Part shown: positions 53,822-64,000 of the stretch, piece by piece
Layout: the number at the start of each line of letters is the position of its first letter
How positions within the stretch are numbered: position 1 is the stretch's first letter
Notes under the pieces: model-generated
What the model was told of the DNA's origin: nothing
The model's database searches: none
What the model saw: only the letters and a program-made list of their open reading frames with translations
Assembly: GCA_028751875.1 (NCBI GenBank)
Contig: CM054153.1
Location: 25,857,758 to 25,921,757 of the forward strand
From: Rapana venosa
Taxonomy: Eukaryota > Mollusca > Gastropoda > Neogastropoda > Muricidae
Direction: 5' to 3'
DNA: 64,000 nucleotides
Position numbers and translations under genes: made by a program

Positions 53822-56800
53822 AAATCATCAATCCCTTTTGGCCTTTTTTGGCATTTAAGGGCAGAAAAAAAAAGTTCTCCCCCCTTTTTTGTCCGGGGCC
53901 AGTTCTAAAGGGTTTCCCCCCTTTTTTGGGAAGGTCTTCACCCTCTGCTTCAACAGTCTGACCCCCAAGTGTTCTTGGGTCGTTCTTTTGTTTTTTTTCC
54001 CTTTGGGTTTCCGTGGGAGGGCTTCGGTCGGGGGGGCGATTTTTCCCCTGTTCCTGACGGCAGATATCCCCTACCCACCCCCATCCCCTATGATGTTTAT
54101 GTTGCCCATGCTTCTGTTGCAAAGGGAAAAAATTTTTTGGGTTTGGAGGGGGTCTCAGGCCGAAGTGGGAAAGGGATTTTTCTGAGATTCTTAGTGGAAG
54201 GGGGATAGTTTGTTAGGCCCTTTTCAGTAAACCCTCCAAAACCCCGGGGCCGTACAAAAGGGGGGAAAAAGTACACGTTTTGGGTTAAAGTTTAGTTTGG
54301 TTCGGGTGTTTGAACTGGGACCATTTCCCCCATTGTTAAATTTTCCCTATAAGCATTTCTTCCCTTTCCCTAATGGGGGTTCTTGATGTCGCGGGCCTGC
54401 CCCCCGTAAATTCCAAAACAGTGCCCCCCGAGGTATGCAACCCCTTCATTTGGGGGAAAATTCTTTCCATTCACCGTGACCGGGGGGGGGTTTGAATTTC
54501 GTGCATCACCCCTTTGTCTTCTTTGCCTGTTTTTTCGGGCCCTACTTGCTGTGTAAAAGTTTTGAAAAGGGGATGTTTTCTTTTAGTAAGGGAATTTTTG
54601 GGGGAAAATTTTTTTTGGGGGAAGGGGGCAGTGCCAGATGTCGAAAAAATCTGGGCCCTCAAGCGTTGAAAAGGGGGGTCCACTGTTTCCCTCGTGACTG
54701 GCACTTTTGTTTGTCTCATCCCCCCAAAAATTGGGGCAGGTTTAAAGAAAGGGTAAAGGGGGCCCCTTGCCCTGACCCCAATTTTGTAAAACTAAAACTT
54801 TTTTTTGCTGTTTCCTACTCTGAAAGTGAATTTGTTTGAAAAGGGGCTTTTAATGACTTGGATAATCCCCTGGGGGAATTTCTATATGTGGAGTAGGGCC
54901 ATTAACATTTTCTCGATAAATGCGTAAAAGGGTTTTTTTAAAAATTCAAAACGAAGTTGATTACAGCTGAAACTGTTCATGATTTTTCGGCAGGGTGAAG
55001 ATCTGGTCTTTTGCATCAAATTCCCATGGTCTAAAACCTCCCTTTTCCCTTTTCTGAGTTTTTTGTCCACGCCCTGGATTGGGCCCCGTGATGTTCTTTG
55101 CCAGAATCTTGCGGGGAATCAGATAGCAAGTGTTTCCCTCCCCGGTTTTTTTTAAAAATTGTTCAGGGCTCCTTTTTTGGGGATTTTCAGAAGACCCCTT
55201 CTGCCCAATCGATGGTAGCTTTTTCCTCCCCCATTTTGCTGAAAAAGAGTGGCTTTTTAGAACTTTAGATGAAAATTCTGGATCGGGCCTTTGGGAAAAT
55301 TTTCTGCGTGGGGTTTGTCCTGGCCAGGGGCTTTTCCATTTTTAAAGAAAAGCTGATTGTGTAAATCTCTTCCTTTTTTGGGTTTGTGGAGTTCAATTAA
55401 ATTCAGCATCAGGACCCTTGTCCCATCTCCTCTTTTTTTGGGGGGTTTGGTCTTTTGAGAACTTCGTTTAAATGTTTGCCCATTTTGGGCATCTTGTTTG
55501 CTTCTGTGGTAATTTTTTGGGCCCTTGTTTATCTGGGATTCGTGTTTGGGTGTTGCTCCGGTACTTGCCCTGACAGTTTAGTTTTTTTAAAATTTTACCT
55601 TTTCCTTTTTTCCCCCTTTTGGCGGCGGCCTCCTCTGCTTGTCTTGCAAAAATCCCCCATGTAGGTACGCTTGTTTTTTCTTGCATTTCTTCAATTTTTT
55701 GTTTGCTTCTTGTTGTTGTTTGTACCTCTCTTTTTATCCCCCTTGACTTTGTCTCAAAGTTTTTTCGTTCTCAATGGCTTGCCAGGTGTCTGCTGTAATC
55801 CACCTTTTTTTCTTCCCCCTGTCCTGTCCTTAGCACGTTTTCCGGGCTTGTGTGTGGGCTGTCCTGACTTGTTTCCACATAGGGGTTTATATTTGTCCCG
55901 GGGCAGGAGGGGGGTAGTTTTCGTATCCACCGGCTTGGACTTGTTTTGACTGGAGGGGGAAAGCACTCTTTACTTTTGGGGTTGCGCAGCTTTTCCAAAA
56001 TTAAAAGTTGTTGGCCTTGGGGTTTTCCCCGATCCATTTTTTTTCAGCTTCACTTTTTGGGTTTTCGTGACAAAGGGGGAGATCACTGCCAACACGGGTC
56101 CCCCCCTTAAATTTTACATCTAGGAGCGATCTCCTCTATGTCCCATTGATCATCAGGTGGTTTAATGGTTTTTGTCTCTTTCCCTTTTTGGGGGGGCCCA
56201 GGTAAGCTTGTGGATCTCAGGGTGTGCAAATAATGTCCCCCCAAAGGCCCCGGGTTTTTTTGTCAGCAGAAATTTTTACCAATTTTTTCTGTTTCATTTT
56301 TGCTGCCCCATCCTTTTTTCCCAAAGGCCTTTCTTTATTTGGGGTTGTCTTTTTCCGACTTTTGCATTTGGTCACCCCTCACTATTTTCCCCATGTTTGG
56401 TTTGGTTTTGTTTTCCATTTAAAAACCCGTAATTTTTTCATAAAAAAGTATTTGTTTTCTTCTCCACGGGCGTTGGGTTTGGGGCATAGCACTGTATGTT
56501 TGTGGTTTTGCATGCTAACCTTTTTATTCTTATCCCATAAACCCGCTGATTTATAGGTTTCCCCTCCATCAGGGATTTCTCCTTTCCTTTTTTCATGATA
56601 ATTTCAAATCCCTCAAGGTGTTGGCTGTCATCTCTACCACTGTACAGCACTGTCTCTCCTGTGCTGGCTCTGTATTTGCCTGATCCTGTCCATCGGCTTT
56701 CACTGATTCCGAGAATATGCAAATTGTAGCGTCTCATCTCTGCTGTAACTTGCGCTAGTTTTCCTGTTTCAAACATGGTTCTCACATTCCAGAATCCTAT

Positions 56801-57113
56801 TTTGGTCTTATTTTTGGCACTTAAGACTTCCATCTTCCTGTCAGTGGCTTCCTTTCGGCTTTCACCACTGACATTCATACAAGCGTCTTCTGATGACTCT
56901 GGAAGCCCGTCACACCCAGTATTGTTTATTTCTTTTGTTGCTGTTTCCATAACAAATGGTTTTTTACAGAACAGGGTTGTTAGCCCTGTGTCTAACCCCC
57001 TACCTGGGGGAAGGGTTCCACCTTAGTCGCCTTTTCAACATGCCTGGTTGGAGGGCAGAGATACTATTCTTGCGATGCTGGCTTTGCAAGCATACCCTGG
57101 GAGTCCCATGGGG
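53822..57113 (-). mobile_element. RTE-like retrotransposon, second copy of 39293-42481
   Basis: Same element at the same insertion site: it ends left at TCTAAAACATTT and right at GGG|TCTAAAACATTT (57114-57125). 53822 to about 56590 is homopolymer-smeared and longer than its partner. 56590-57113 is clean and keeps the N-terminal endonuclease in one frame (56950-56438), from METATKEINNTG through WNVRTMFETGKLAQV to NIQCYAPNPTP, the last being the strand that precedes the active-site loop. The partner at 42206-42300 is frameshifted there. Confidence 0.85.
56438..56950 (-). pseudogene. Endonuclease N-terminal half of the RTE-like element (second copy)
   Basis: About 170 codons open. There is a 40-residue leader (METATKEINNTGCDG...), then the endonuclease core with FWNVRT, GISESRWTGSGKY and QCYAPNPTP. 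The start ATG at 56950 is the likely natural one because it lies about 160 bases from the element's 5' end and precedes an uninterrupted frame. In the other copy the ISESRW position reads ISETRW. The frame is lost where the smeared sequence begins. Confidence 0.75.
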
Positions 57114-57155
57114 TCTAAAACATTTGTAAAACCAAAAAACTGGGTGAGTGGAGGT
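57114..57155. repeat. Right target-site duplication and unit continuation (second copy)
   Basis: TCTAAAACATTTGTAAAACC followed by CTGGGTGAGTGGAG. It matches the array unit more exactly than the copy at 42482, which has one extra A. Confidence 0.8.
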
Positions 57156-57667
57156 TTTGCACGGCTGCTCTAAACAGGAAAAACCCGACTCTTTAGTTTG
57201 CGGCTGGCACTTTCGCTCCGTAACCTAAATACCATCTAGCTGCTATCTAGGCACCGCGCGGTCAGGGGTCCAAGTCCAGCGTCTCGCGGTGCCAGCACAC
57301 ATTCCTTCTTTGCTGTCTATTAGCGACTGGGCGAATTTTTATTTGAAAGGCTTATTTATCATTCGCTGCTGGATGTCCTACTTGATTTGTACAGTACTCA
57401 TACTTTAGTGAACAAAACTTTAATACCTGCTTTACTTGTTTGTGGTGACGGTTGTACAGCTAATTAGGTTAACTAATTTTAAACATTTTTTTACAAACAC
57501 GGTGTTTCCCAAGAAACGAAGGGCTGAGTGTTTGTGGTGGTGTGCTCTCTCTCCTCTCTGCTCTCTCTATCTCTCTCTCTCTGCGTGTGTGTGTGTGTGT
57601 GTGTGTGTGGGTGTGGTGGTAGGTAAGTAAGTAAGTCTTCAGACAACCCAAAGGGAAGGAGGAGATA

Positions 57668-57698
<31 letters not shown>

Positions 57699-57956
57699 GG
57701 GAGGGAGAGGGAGAGAGAGGGGAGAGGGAGAGAGAGAGAGAGAGAGGGGGGGAGAGATCTACTTTGTGTGAATGTGTGTGTGTGTGTGTGCGTCCCTGCA
57801 TGCATGCGTGTGTGTGTGCGTTATTGTGTGTGGTGTGCGGGGATTGAGTGTGCGTGCGTGCGTGGGCGCGCGTGTGTGCGTTTGCGCGTGGTGTGTGTTC
57901 GCGCACACGTGTGTGCGTGCGTGTATGTGTATGTGCCCGTGTATGCATGTGTGAAC

Positions 57957-57991
<35 letters not shown>

Positions 57992-59386
57992 GGGCCACAA
58001 CACCTACATGTGCCAGGTGCTTCCTGGCTGTGTGTCAGTTTCAAGTTGTTAATTTTCTCAAGCACATGTGTGCCGTGCGCATCTTCTTGTAGTTACATGT
58101 GTGTGGTGTGCACACGCACGCGTGTATGAGTGTGCGTGCGCGCGTATGTGTGAGTATAGGGTATGCGTACATGTATTTATGCCATTTTGTGTGTGTGTGT
58201 ATGTTTGTCTGCTTGTGTGAGTATGTGTGTGTGTGCACGTGCGCTCATGTGTGTGTGTTTATTTATTTTGCTTATTCTTTTATTTCAAGGATAATGGAAT
58301 AAGCACTCATGTGCTTTTTTAAAAATCTAGTTCCCGTGTATATGCAGTTTTGTAAATTTTGTCATCCGTTTTGTGTGTGTGTTTTCTTTCCGCTGTTTTT
58401 TTTGGTGTTGCTTTGATGTCAAAGTGTAGGCCTGTGTGCAATTTGTTGTGTGTGTTGTTTTTTTTACACAACACAGGACTGATAAGTAGATAAACATTTG
58501 ATCACAACAATTTCTTAACAGGATCAGAAAATGCTTTTTGAATAGTATCAGAAACATCAGTGAAATAAAAACCTGAGCTATTTGTGAGGTATCTTGGCTT
58601 GATGACAGTATAGGATACTGACAAGACATTTGTTTTCTACTGTGTTCTCGGGGTTATAATTATGAGCTGTACTGGAATTGGTTCATGAACAAACTTTCAG
58701 CTGTAGCAAGGATACCACTAAAAGCTGATGAAACAGTAGACTGTGTACGTGCTGTAACGCCTGACCAGCAGGAGTGTTTATAGAGAAGTCAGAAAGCTGA
58801 CACTAATGACAGCGGCAGACTCTCTCCCCACACTCCTCCATCACCCTGCCTCTCACGGCACTGGCCTTGCGCGGTAGCCGCTACGGTGTGTTTATTTATG
58901 GCCTCGTCCTGCCAACAGGTTGAATGTAACAGCCCCCCAAAAGGTTAGTCTGCATGCAGACATATTCAATGTTTTCTCTATGTTCATTGTTTATATAATA
59001 TAAATATATGCTTTTTTAGGAGAGAGTTAGAAATGTCTGTTTTTTGTGATTGTGTGTTTCTTCCTGCACCTCTCCTGTTTATCTTCATGTCTGTTTGAAC
59101 TGCTGTCACATCAACCAGTATGAAAGAAAGTACATGGAGTTTGGAGTCAAAAGAAAGCTCGTTTAAAGCTCATTTTAAAGAGCGCTTTGCTTGTCATTTT
59201 TAAACAATTCAATGTGCAAAGAGGATGTGTGAAAGACACAAGGGTAATTTATGGCTGAACACGGCTACAGCTGCAAGCGGCTAGTGCTGCCTTTCCTTTT
59301 GCCCCGTTTATTTATATCCACGCCCTGCCAGCTGCCAGTCATGAACTTTGGCTGGGAAACTAAATGGAGGGTTTGAGAAGCTGTGT
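57156..59386. other. 2.2 kb insertion in unit (second copy)
   Basis: Equivalent of 42523-44756, with the same microsatellite cluster (57545-58260), family B SINE tail (about 58260-58372) and unidentified right part. The CT/TG and poly-G tracts differ in length from the first copy. Confidence 0.6.
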
Positions 59387-59492
59387 TCGAACAACTGCAC
59401 AGGCTGCAACCTAAGCCACTAATAGCTCTTGTCTTCAGCACTAAGAGCATGACTTCAGTTGGCTGTCTTGTTATCCGCTCCTTACTCTCACT

Positions 59493-59745
59493 GAAACTGA
59501 AATGGTTTGGCCACACAACAAGGCATAACAGCCTGTCAAAGACAGTCCTGCAGGGAATGGTGGAAGGAGCAAGGAGGCAGGGACGACCACGCAAAAGCTG
59601 GATATCCAACATCAAGGAGTGGACCGGCCTCACTGTACCAAACCTCCTGAAAGCAGCCCAGGACAGAACCATTTGGCGGTCCACTTGCAGCGTCCGTGCG
59701 GGTACCCCAACGGTCGTCCTGACCAAGGGATGAGATGAGATGGTG
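59493..59745 (+). mobile_element. 5'-truncated LINE 3' end (second copy)
   Basis: One open frame from the junction to a stop: LKLKWFGHTTRHNSLSKTVL, then GRPRKSWISNIKEWTGL, then QDRTIWRSTC. The copy has the C that is missing near 44920 in the first copy. Flanked by ACTCTCACT (59484-59492, 59746-59754). Confidence 0.85.
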
Positions 59746-59782
59746 ACTCTCACTCACCACCAACGACCACTTCTTAACTCTT

Positions 59783-60077
59783 AATAATAATAATAATGTA
59801 TGGAATTTATATAGCGCTGAATCTTGTAAAGCAACAAATCAAAGCGCTCAGATTTTATTTCATACCACTTTAAGTTGAAATTCGGGCTGCTCTCCCCGGG
59901 GAGAGCGGGAGAACGCATCGCCACTTAGCGCTGCGCCACCCTTTCACCCTTTTTTTTTTCTGCAGCTGTATTTGTTTCCCTATCAGAGTGGCTTTTTTCT
60001 AAGAATTTTGCCAGGGACAACTCTCTTGTTGCTGTGGGTTTTTTTTACGTGCGCTAAATAATTACGTGTAACACACG

Positions 60078-60108
<31 letters not shown>

Positions 60109-60244
60109 TAGCGCCCAGACCACCACTCATGGTCTAATGGATGGGGGAAAAATTTCCGGTTCAAACGGGGTACAAACCGCCGCACACTTCAGACCCGGAC
60201 TCTTCGCTTTCTAGACAGGCGCGTTACCTCGAGACCACCGATCC
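59783..60244 (-). mobile_element. SINE family C (second copy)
   Basis: 462 bp, the same insertion as 45153-45615 with ACTCTT on both sides (59777-59782, 60245-60250). Differs by single bases and one T in the central T run. Confidence 0.8.
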
Positions 60245-61551
60245 ACTCTTCTATATAAACCCTACATTCCTCTGACAACAAATGAAAAAAGTCTTTGTAA
60301 TCTGCACTGTAAAATACAAAACTCAAAGACATAGACAGCAACTTATCAGATAAACTGATACATTTTTCTTCAATATTCACACCATTCCATAATATTTGTT
60401 AAAAATACTGCAACAGTCTTAGGTACTGAAGCTGTTTGAATGCTTCAAAAACATTTTCGGTTATGATCCAGAAGTTCTTAATTAGCTCCCTTTGCATGAG
60501 GTGATTGGGAATTACCTCCAATGGAACACGTGACCACAATGAGAATAATGATGATACTTGTAATCATCACTGTCAATTCTTAGATGTGATGATTGATGAT
60601 AATGATCTTTACATTAAGGCACAATAGATCAAAAAATGCTTTGTGCTGTAGCTCTGGGGATCTTTTTATTAATTGTTATAGCAGTCTCTTCTTTTATTTT
60701 GCTTTTCAACAAGTCAATGCTTTCAATAATAACACAAAAAACTTCATCCACAAAGAAAAGAACTAAAAATCATTGAAACATTTATCAATTATTGTTAATG
60801 TTCCCCTTTAGCATATGTTTCAGTGAGTGTAAATATTTTTTAAGTTATTGAGTGTACTTATTTTTTAAATTATTACTGGAGACATATTACAAAATGAAGA
60901 AATTAATTGAATTTCATAGACAAGCCATTCCTTACAGGTGTATTGGTAAGAAAAAAGTATATGGAAAATTTCCCCCTAAAATCAAATAACCAAACCAAAC
61001 AATCAAAAGTTCGAATGCGGCTACCTTTAGTTTATGATGGGGAAAAAATGGCCGCATAATTATATTATGCAAAATCTCACCATCGTTGACCTTTGAAACT
61101 GAGGTTCAATGTACAAACAATGCACACAAAACACTTTGCACACATGTTAAAAACCCAGCCATCTTTTGTAACAGAGAAGGATAAAAATTTCAACCAGTGG
61201 TATGGAACACACACCCAACATGCATTCTGTAACAGGGTGAGGTGTAGGATCCAGCAGGTTCAACTTGCCAAATATTTGTTTATGGACTGCCTAGCTTTTA
61301 TTGAAACCACGCTCTAAAATGTTTATAGCTAAAGTCAAGTCATCTAACGGCCAGTGTTTAAATAACAAAACAAAAAAAAACTATTTCAATTTTCATCAGT
61401 CCAATACATGACAATCATGAAAATTTTAAATACTGATCTCAATTTACTCTCAATTTTCTAAAGTTCATGAGTTTCACATCAATTACAGTAGGGAAAAAAA
61501 ATAAATAAAAGTACAGTTTTTAAAACAAACTGGCAGTAACAGGCTGAGAGA

Positions 61552-61675
<124 letters not shown>

Positions 61676-61841
61676 GACAGAGAGATCTAATCATCTTTCT
61701 TTTTTTAAGGGACTTCATACCTGACAAATGACATGAAATATACTTTAAAACACTCATGCACACACACAAAATGTGTTTTAAAACACACACACACAGACAC
61801 ACAGGCACAGACACACAAAGAGAAAAAGAAGCATCACGTAC

Positions 61842-61972
61842 ATGGAATGTCCACGTGGGCCCAGTTTGGAAGGCACCATGGGCTTCTTTGACAAGATACT
61901 GGACACCTTCTTGGCATCTTGTGCCTCCACGGCCTTCATCAACTTCTCGTCTTGCTTGCTCCATTCTGAAAG
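61842..61972 (-). CDS. Coding exon, RAI14/UACA-like protein (second copy, frame intact)
   Basis: Same exon as 47213-47342 but one base longer, which keeps the frame to the donor: LSEWSKQDEKLMKAVEAQDA, KKVSSILSKKPMVPSKLGPR and GHS, then an AT at GTACGT (61841-61836). The acceptor is TACAACAG. The residues before the donor (LGPRGHS) line up with the place where the first ankyrin repeat begins in RAI14/UACA (..G.TAFHLAA), so the next exon should start the repeat. The remaining gene must lie beyond the left side of the exon on the minus strand, but no further ankyrin exon is visible in the window. Confidence 0.75.
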
Positions 61973-62085
61973 CTGTTGTATGATAAAAACCCATCAATAA
62001 CTAAAACTACCTGTATACACAGACGATCAATACAAGTCACCTTACAAAATAACTCTCATGAATCTGAGAACATTCAATTTACCCT

Positions 62086-62104
62086 GATATATATATATAT
62101 ATAA

Positions 62105-62154
<50 letters not shown>

Positions 62155-62156
62155 AT
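62086..62156. repeat. (TA)n microsatellite (second copy)
   Basis: Equivalent of 47457-47522 with different repeat counts. Confidence 0.9.
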
Positions 62157-62344
62157 CACATCATATCAACGGGGAATTTACATTAACTTGATTAAGATAT
62201 ACTGTCTCATCTTGGTATTCTTTTGTCTGGAGTTGTAATTTCACACCCACCCACACAGTACTTGGAAACAAGACAGGGTGGAATTCTTACTGGAAAGGAA
62301 GAAGAGAATGGGATAGAAAGATTTCATTTCATTCTTTTAGATTT

Positions 62345-62560
62345 CATTCCTTTATATCAAGAATAATGCAATAAGCACTTATGTGCTTTTTTAATCCAGT
62401 CCCCGTGTGTATGCACTATGCAGTTTTGTAAATTCTGTCATCTGTTCCCACCGACACACAATGGCCTACTCTTACAAAAAGCGGAACAGGATTTAACGTG
62501 TGCGCGAGATGTTCTGCGTGCGTTTGCACACGGGGCCTCGCTTTATAGTCTCATCCAAAG
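62345..62560 (-). mobile_element. SINE family B, head-truncated (second copy)
   Basis: Equivalent of 47709-47926, closer to the family consensus (GGATTTAACGTGTGCGCGAG is complete here, altered in the first copy). Confidence 0.75.
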
Positions 62561-63614
62561 GAAGAGAGAGAGAGCTAGAGAGTGAAAGCAAGTGAGCAAG
62601 AGAGAGACAGACAGACAGAGACAGAGAGGAGGGGAAAGAGAGCAAAACTGAAAGGGAGGAAAGAAGACCCCCCCCAAAAAAAGGGAAGGGAGGGGGGGGT
62701 GAGGGGGAGAGAAAGAAAAAGACAGACAGACAGTCAGACAGAGCTAGAGCATGCACCAACCATCCACTCAACAAACCTAAACAGACTGACCATCAGACAC
62801 AGACAGGCAGGCAGAAAGACAGGAAAAAAAAAGAAGATGAATGGCCTTGTCACACATCAGCTTAAGCTTAAGGGGATAGGATATTAAAAAAAAAAAAAAA
62901 GAAAGTCTGGATCAGACTAAATGCATCAACTAGGGAACTCCCTCCACCTCCAAACCACCCACCAAACGGGCTTTCAGCCCAGCCCCAGCTTTGATTCAGC
63001 TGACATGACAGATGGAACGGCACCCCTATACCTAAGCCTTAATGAACAGGTGAGAGCAGACTGCCACCAGGCAGCTGCGGATCAACGACACTGGCGAGAC
63101 ACACTGTAATCAGGTCAGGTACAGGTAATCAACTCCCCTTTCAGGTCAGCTGCACAACTAATAAGTCACAGGCCTACAGGCAGGCACCCCCCCCCCCCCC
63201 CCCCCACCCCTCTACCTCCCACACCCTACAAGGTGAGGTAGGTAAGCTGCACAATCTCACCCTGCCAGTCTGGGGGAAAACAGCATGCTTTTCTTTTCAA
63301 TTTCTTGTTCGGCTTGCTGGCTGAGTGTATGAATTTGTAACACATGGTGTTTATTCACTCAGGACCACCTGCTTAGAACACTTTGTGAGCTGGATGTATG
63401 CCAGTGGGGAGGGGAAGCTGAGGAGAAGAATGATGAGGCCAGATGACTCTTTAAATGAGCAGACCTATTGCAATACACCCAGTATGCTTGAAGTTGCTAT
63501 TCAATATAGGATCTGTTTTTGATTGTTGGGTTGGGTTTAGCCTTTTTTTTCTTCAAATCTGGAAATAAATTTAATGCATGTGTGTAAAATAAGGTTGTAG
63601 GTTATGATACAGAC
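62561..63614. other. GA-rich and unidentified sequence with poly-C (second copy)
   Basis: Equivalent of 47927-48983. The poly-C run is at about 63187-63205 and is shorter than in the first copy. No gene recognised. Confidence 0.5.
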
Positions 63615-63980
63615 TGGCAGGGGAGATAGCCTAGTGGTTAGAGTGTTGCGCTCATGATCTGATGACACAGATTTGAGTTACCACCAAGGCGCCTGTTTGA
63701 AGTTATTTTTCTTGATCAGTAGCGACTCCACTCCACTGAAGGTCCTTCGGATGTGACTTTAAACTGAGGTCTTGTGTGCAAACACATGCAGAACATCTTG
63801 CGTACATGATAAAAACCTCTTCTGCCTTTCAGAAGAGTCGGCCATCTTGTGCCAGTAGAACTGGATGACAAAATGCAAAACGCACATGTGTGCACACACT
63901 GACACAGGTATCTGTTTAGACACCATCGGAATGCACCTTACATAATGGTGGGCAAACAGTTGTATATATTAATTTTTATT
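63615..63980 (+). mobile_element. tRNA-derived SINE, family B (second copy)
   Basis: Equivalent of 48984-49345, with the A-box-like TAGCCTAGTGGTTAGAG at about 63627. The window ends 20 bases after it. Confidence 0.75.
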
Positions 63981-64000
63981 ACCCAAAATTTCACCCAGAA

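Larger units (their letters stand above)
59387..61095. repeat. Diverged terminal array unit (second copy)
   Basis: Equivalent of 44757-46462. It is interrupted at the same points by the LINE tail (59493-59745) and SINE (59783-60244), and also lacks the endonuclease fragment. This independent read of the same structure argues that the absence is real. Confidence 0.8.

Overview
The window looks like non-coding DNA from a repeat-rich animal genome, most likely a mollusc and probably a gastropod. The evidence is tRNA-derived SINEs of several families, RTE-like and Jockey/I-like non-LTR retrotransposons, abundant (CA)n, (GA)n, (TA)n and poly-G tracts, and short exons with GT-AG splice signals. There are no operons, bacterial genes or CRISPR arrays. 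The species cannot be fixed from the sequence. The assembly is a draft: there are two 500-base N gaps (4785-5284, 53245-53744), one 3.5 kb homopolymer artefact, and long stretches of homopolymer-smeared consensus.

Layout. 1-4784: one candidate coding exon on the minus strand, a ~105 bp tandem duplication, many microsatellites and at least five SINE copies; two belong to a family that joins a tRNA-like 5' part to a 5S rRNA-like segment. Sequence quality falls towards the first gap. 5285-39292: a long head-to-tail array of a ~1.53 kb unit, about 22 or more periods. Some units are clean (5.3-7.3, 28.6-32.1, 36.0-39.3 kb), some carry many indels, and some are almost unreadable. The unit contains a dead fragment of a LINE endonuclease/linker region on the minus strand, so this is a transposon-derived satellite. 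39293-42481: a near full-length RTE-like retrotransposon (minus strand) inserted in the last array unit with a 12 bp target-site duplication. 42482-46462: a diverged terminal copy of the array unit, broken up by a 2.2 kb insertion, a 5'-truncated LINE tail and a SINE, and lacking the endonuclease fragment. 46463-53244: microsatellites, SINEs, a frameshifted RNase H-bearing LINE (plus strand), and two phase-compatible minus-strand exons resembling the N-terminus of the ankyrin-repeat/coiled-coil proteins RAI14 (ankycorbin) and UACA. 53745-64000: a second near-identical copy of 39213-49377, more likely an unpurged haplotype contig than a true tandem duplication.

How it fits together. The only host gene for which there is protein-level support is the RAI14/UACA-like gene on the minus strand. 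Its first visible intron (about 47.3-52.9 kb) carries the RNase H LINE in the opposite orientation plus SINEs. The array and its edge record an order of events: a monomer existed, a LINE fragment entered it, the composite unit was amplified, and the unamplified edge copy was then invaded by later elements. Almost every other long open frame in the window is an artefact of simple repeats, N runs or repeated units.
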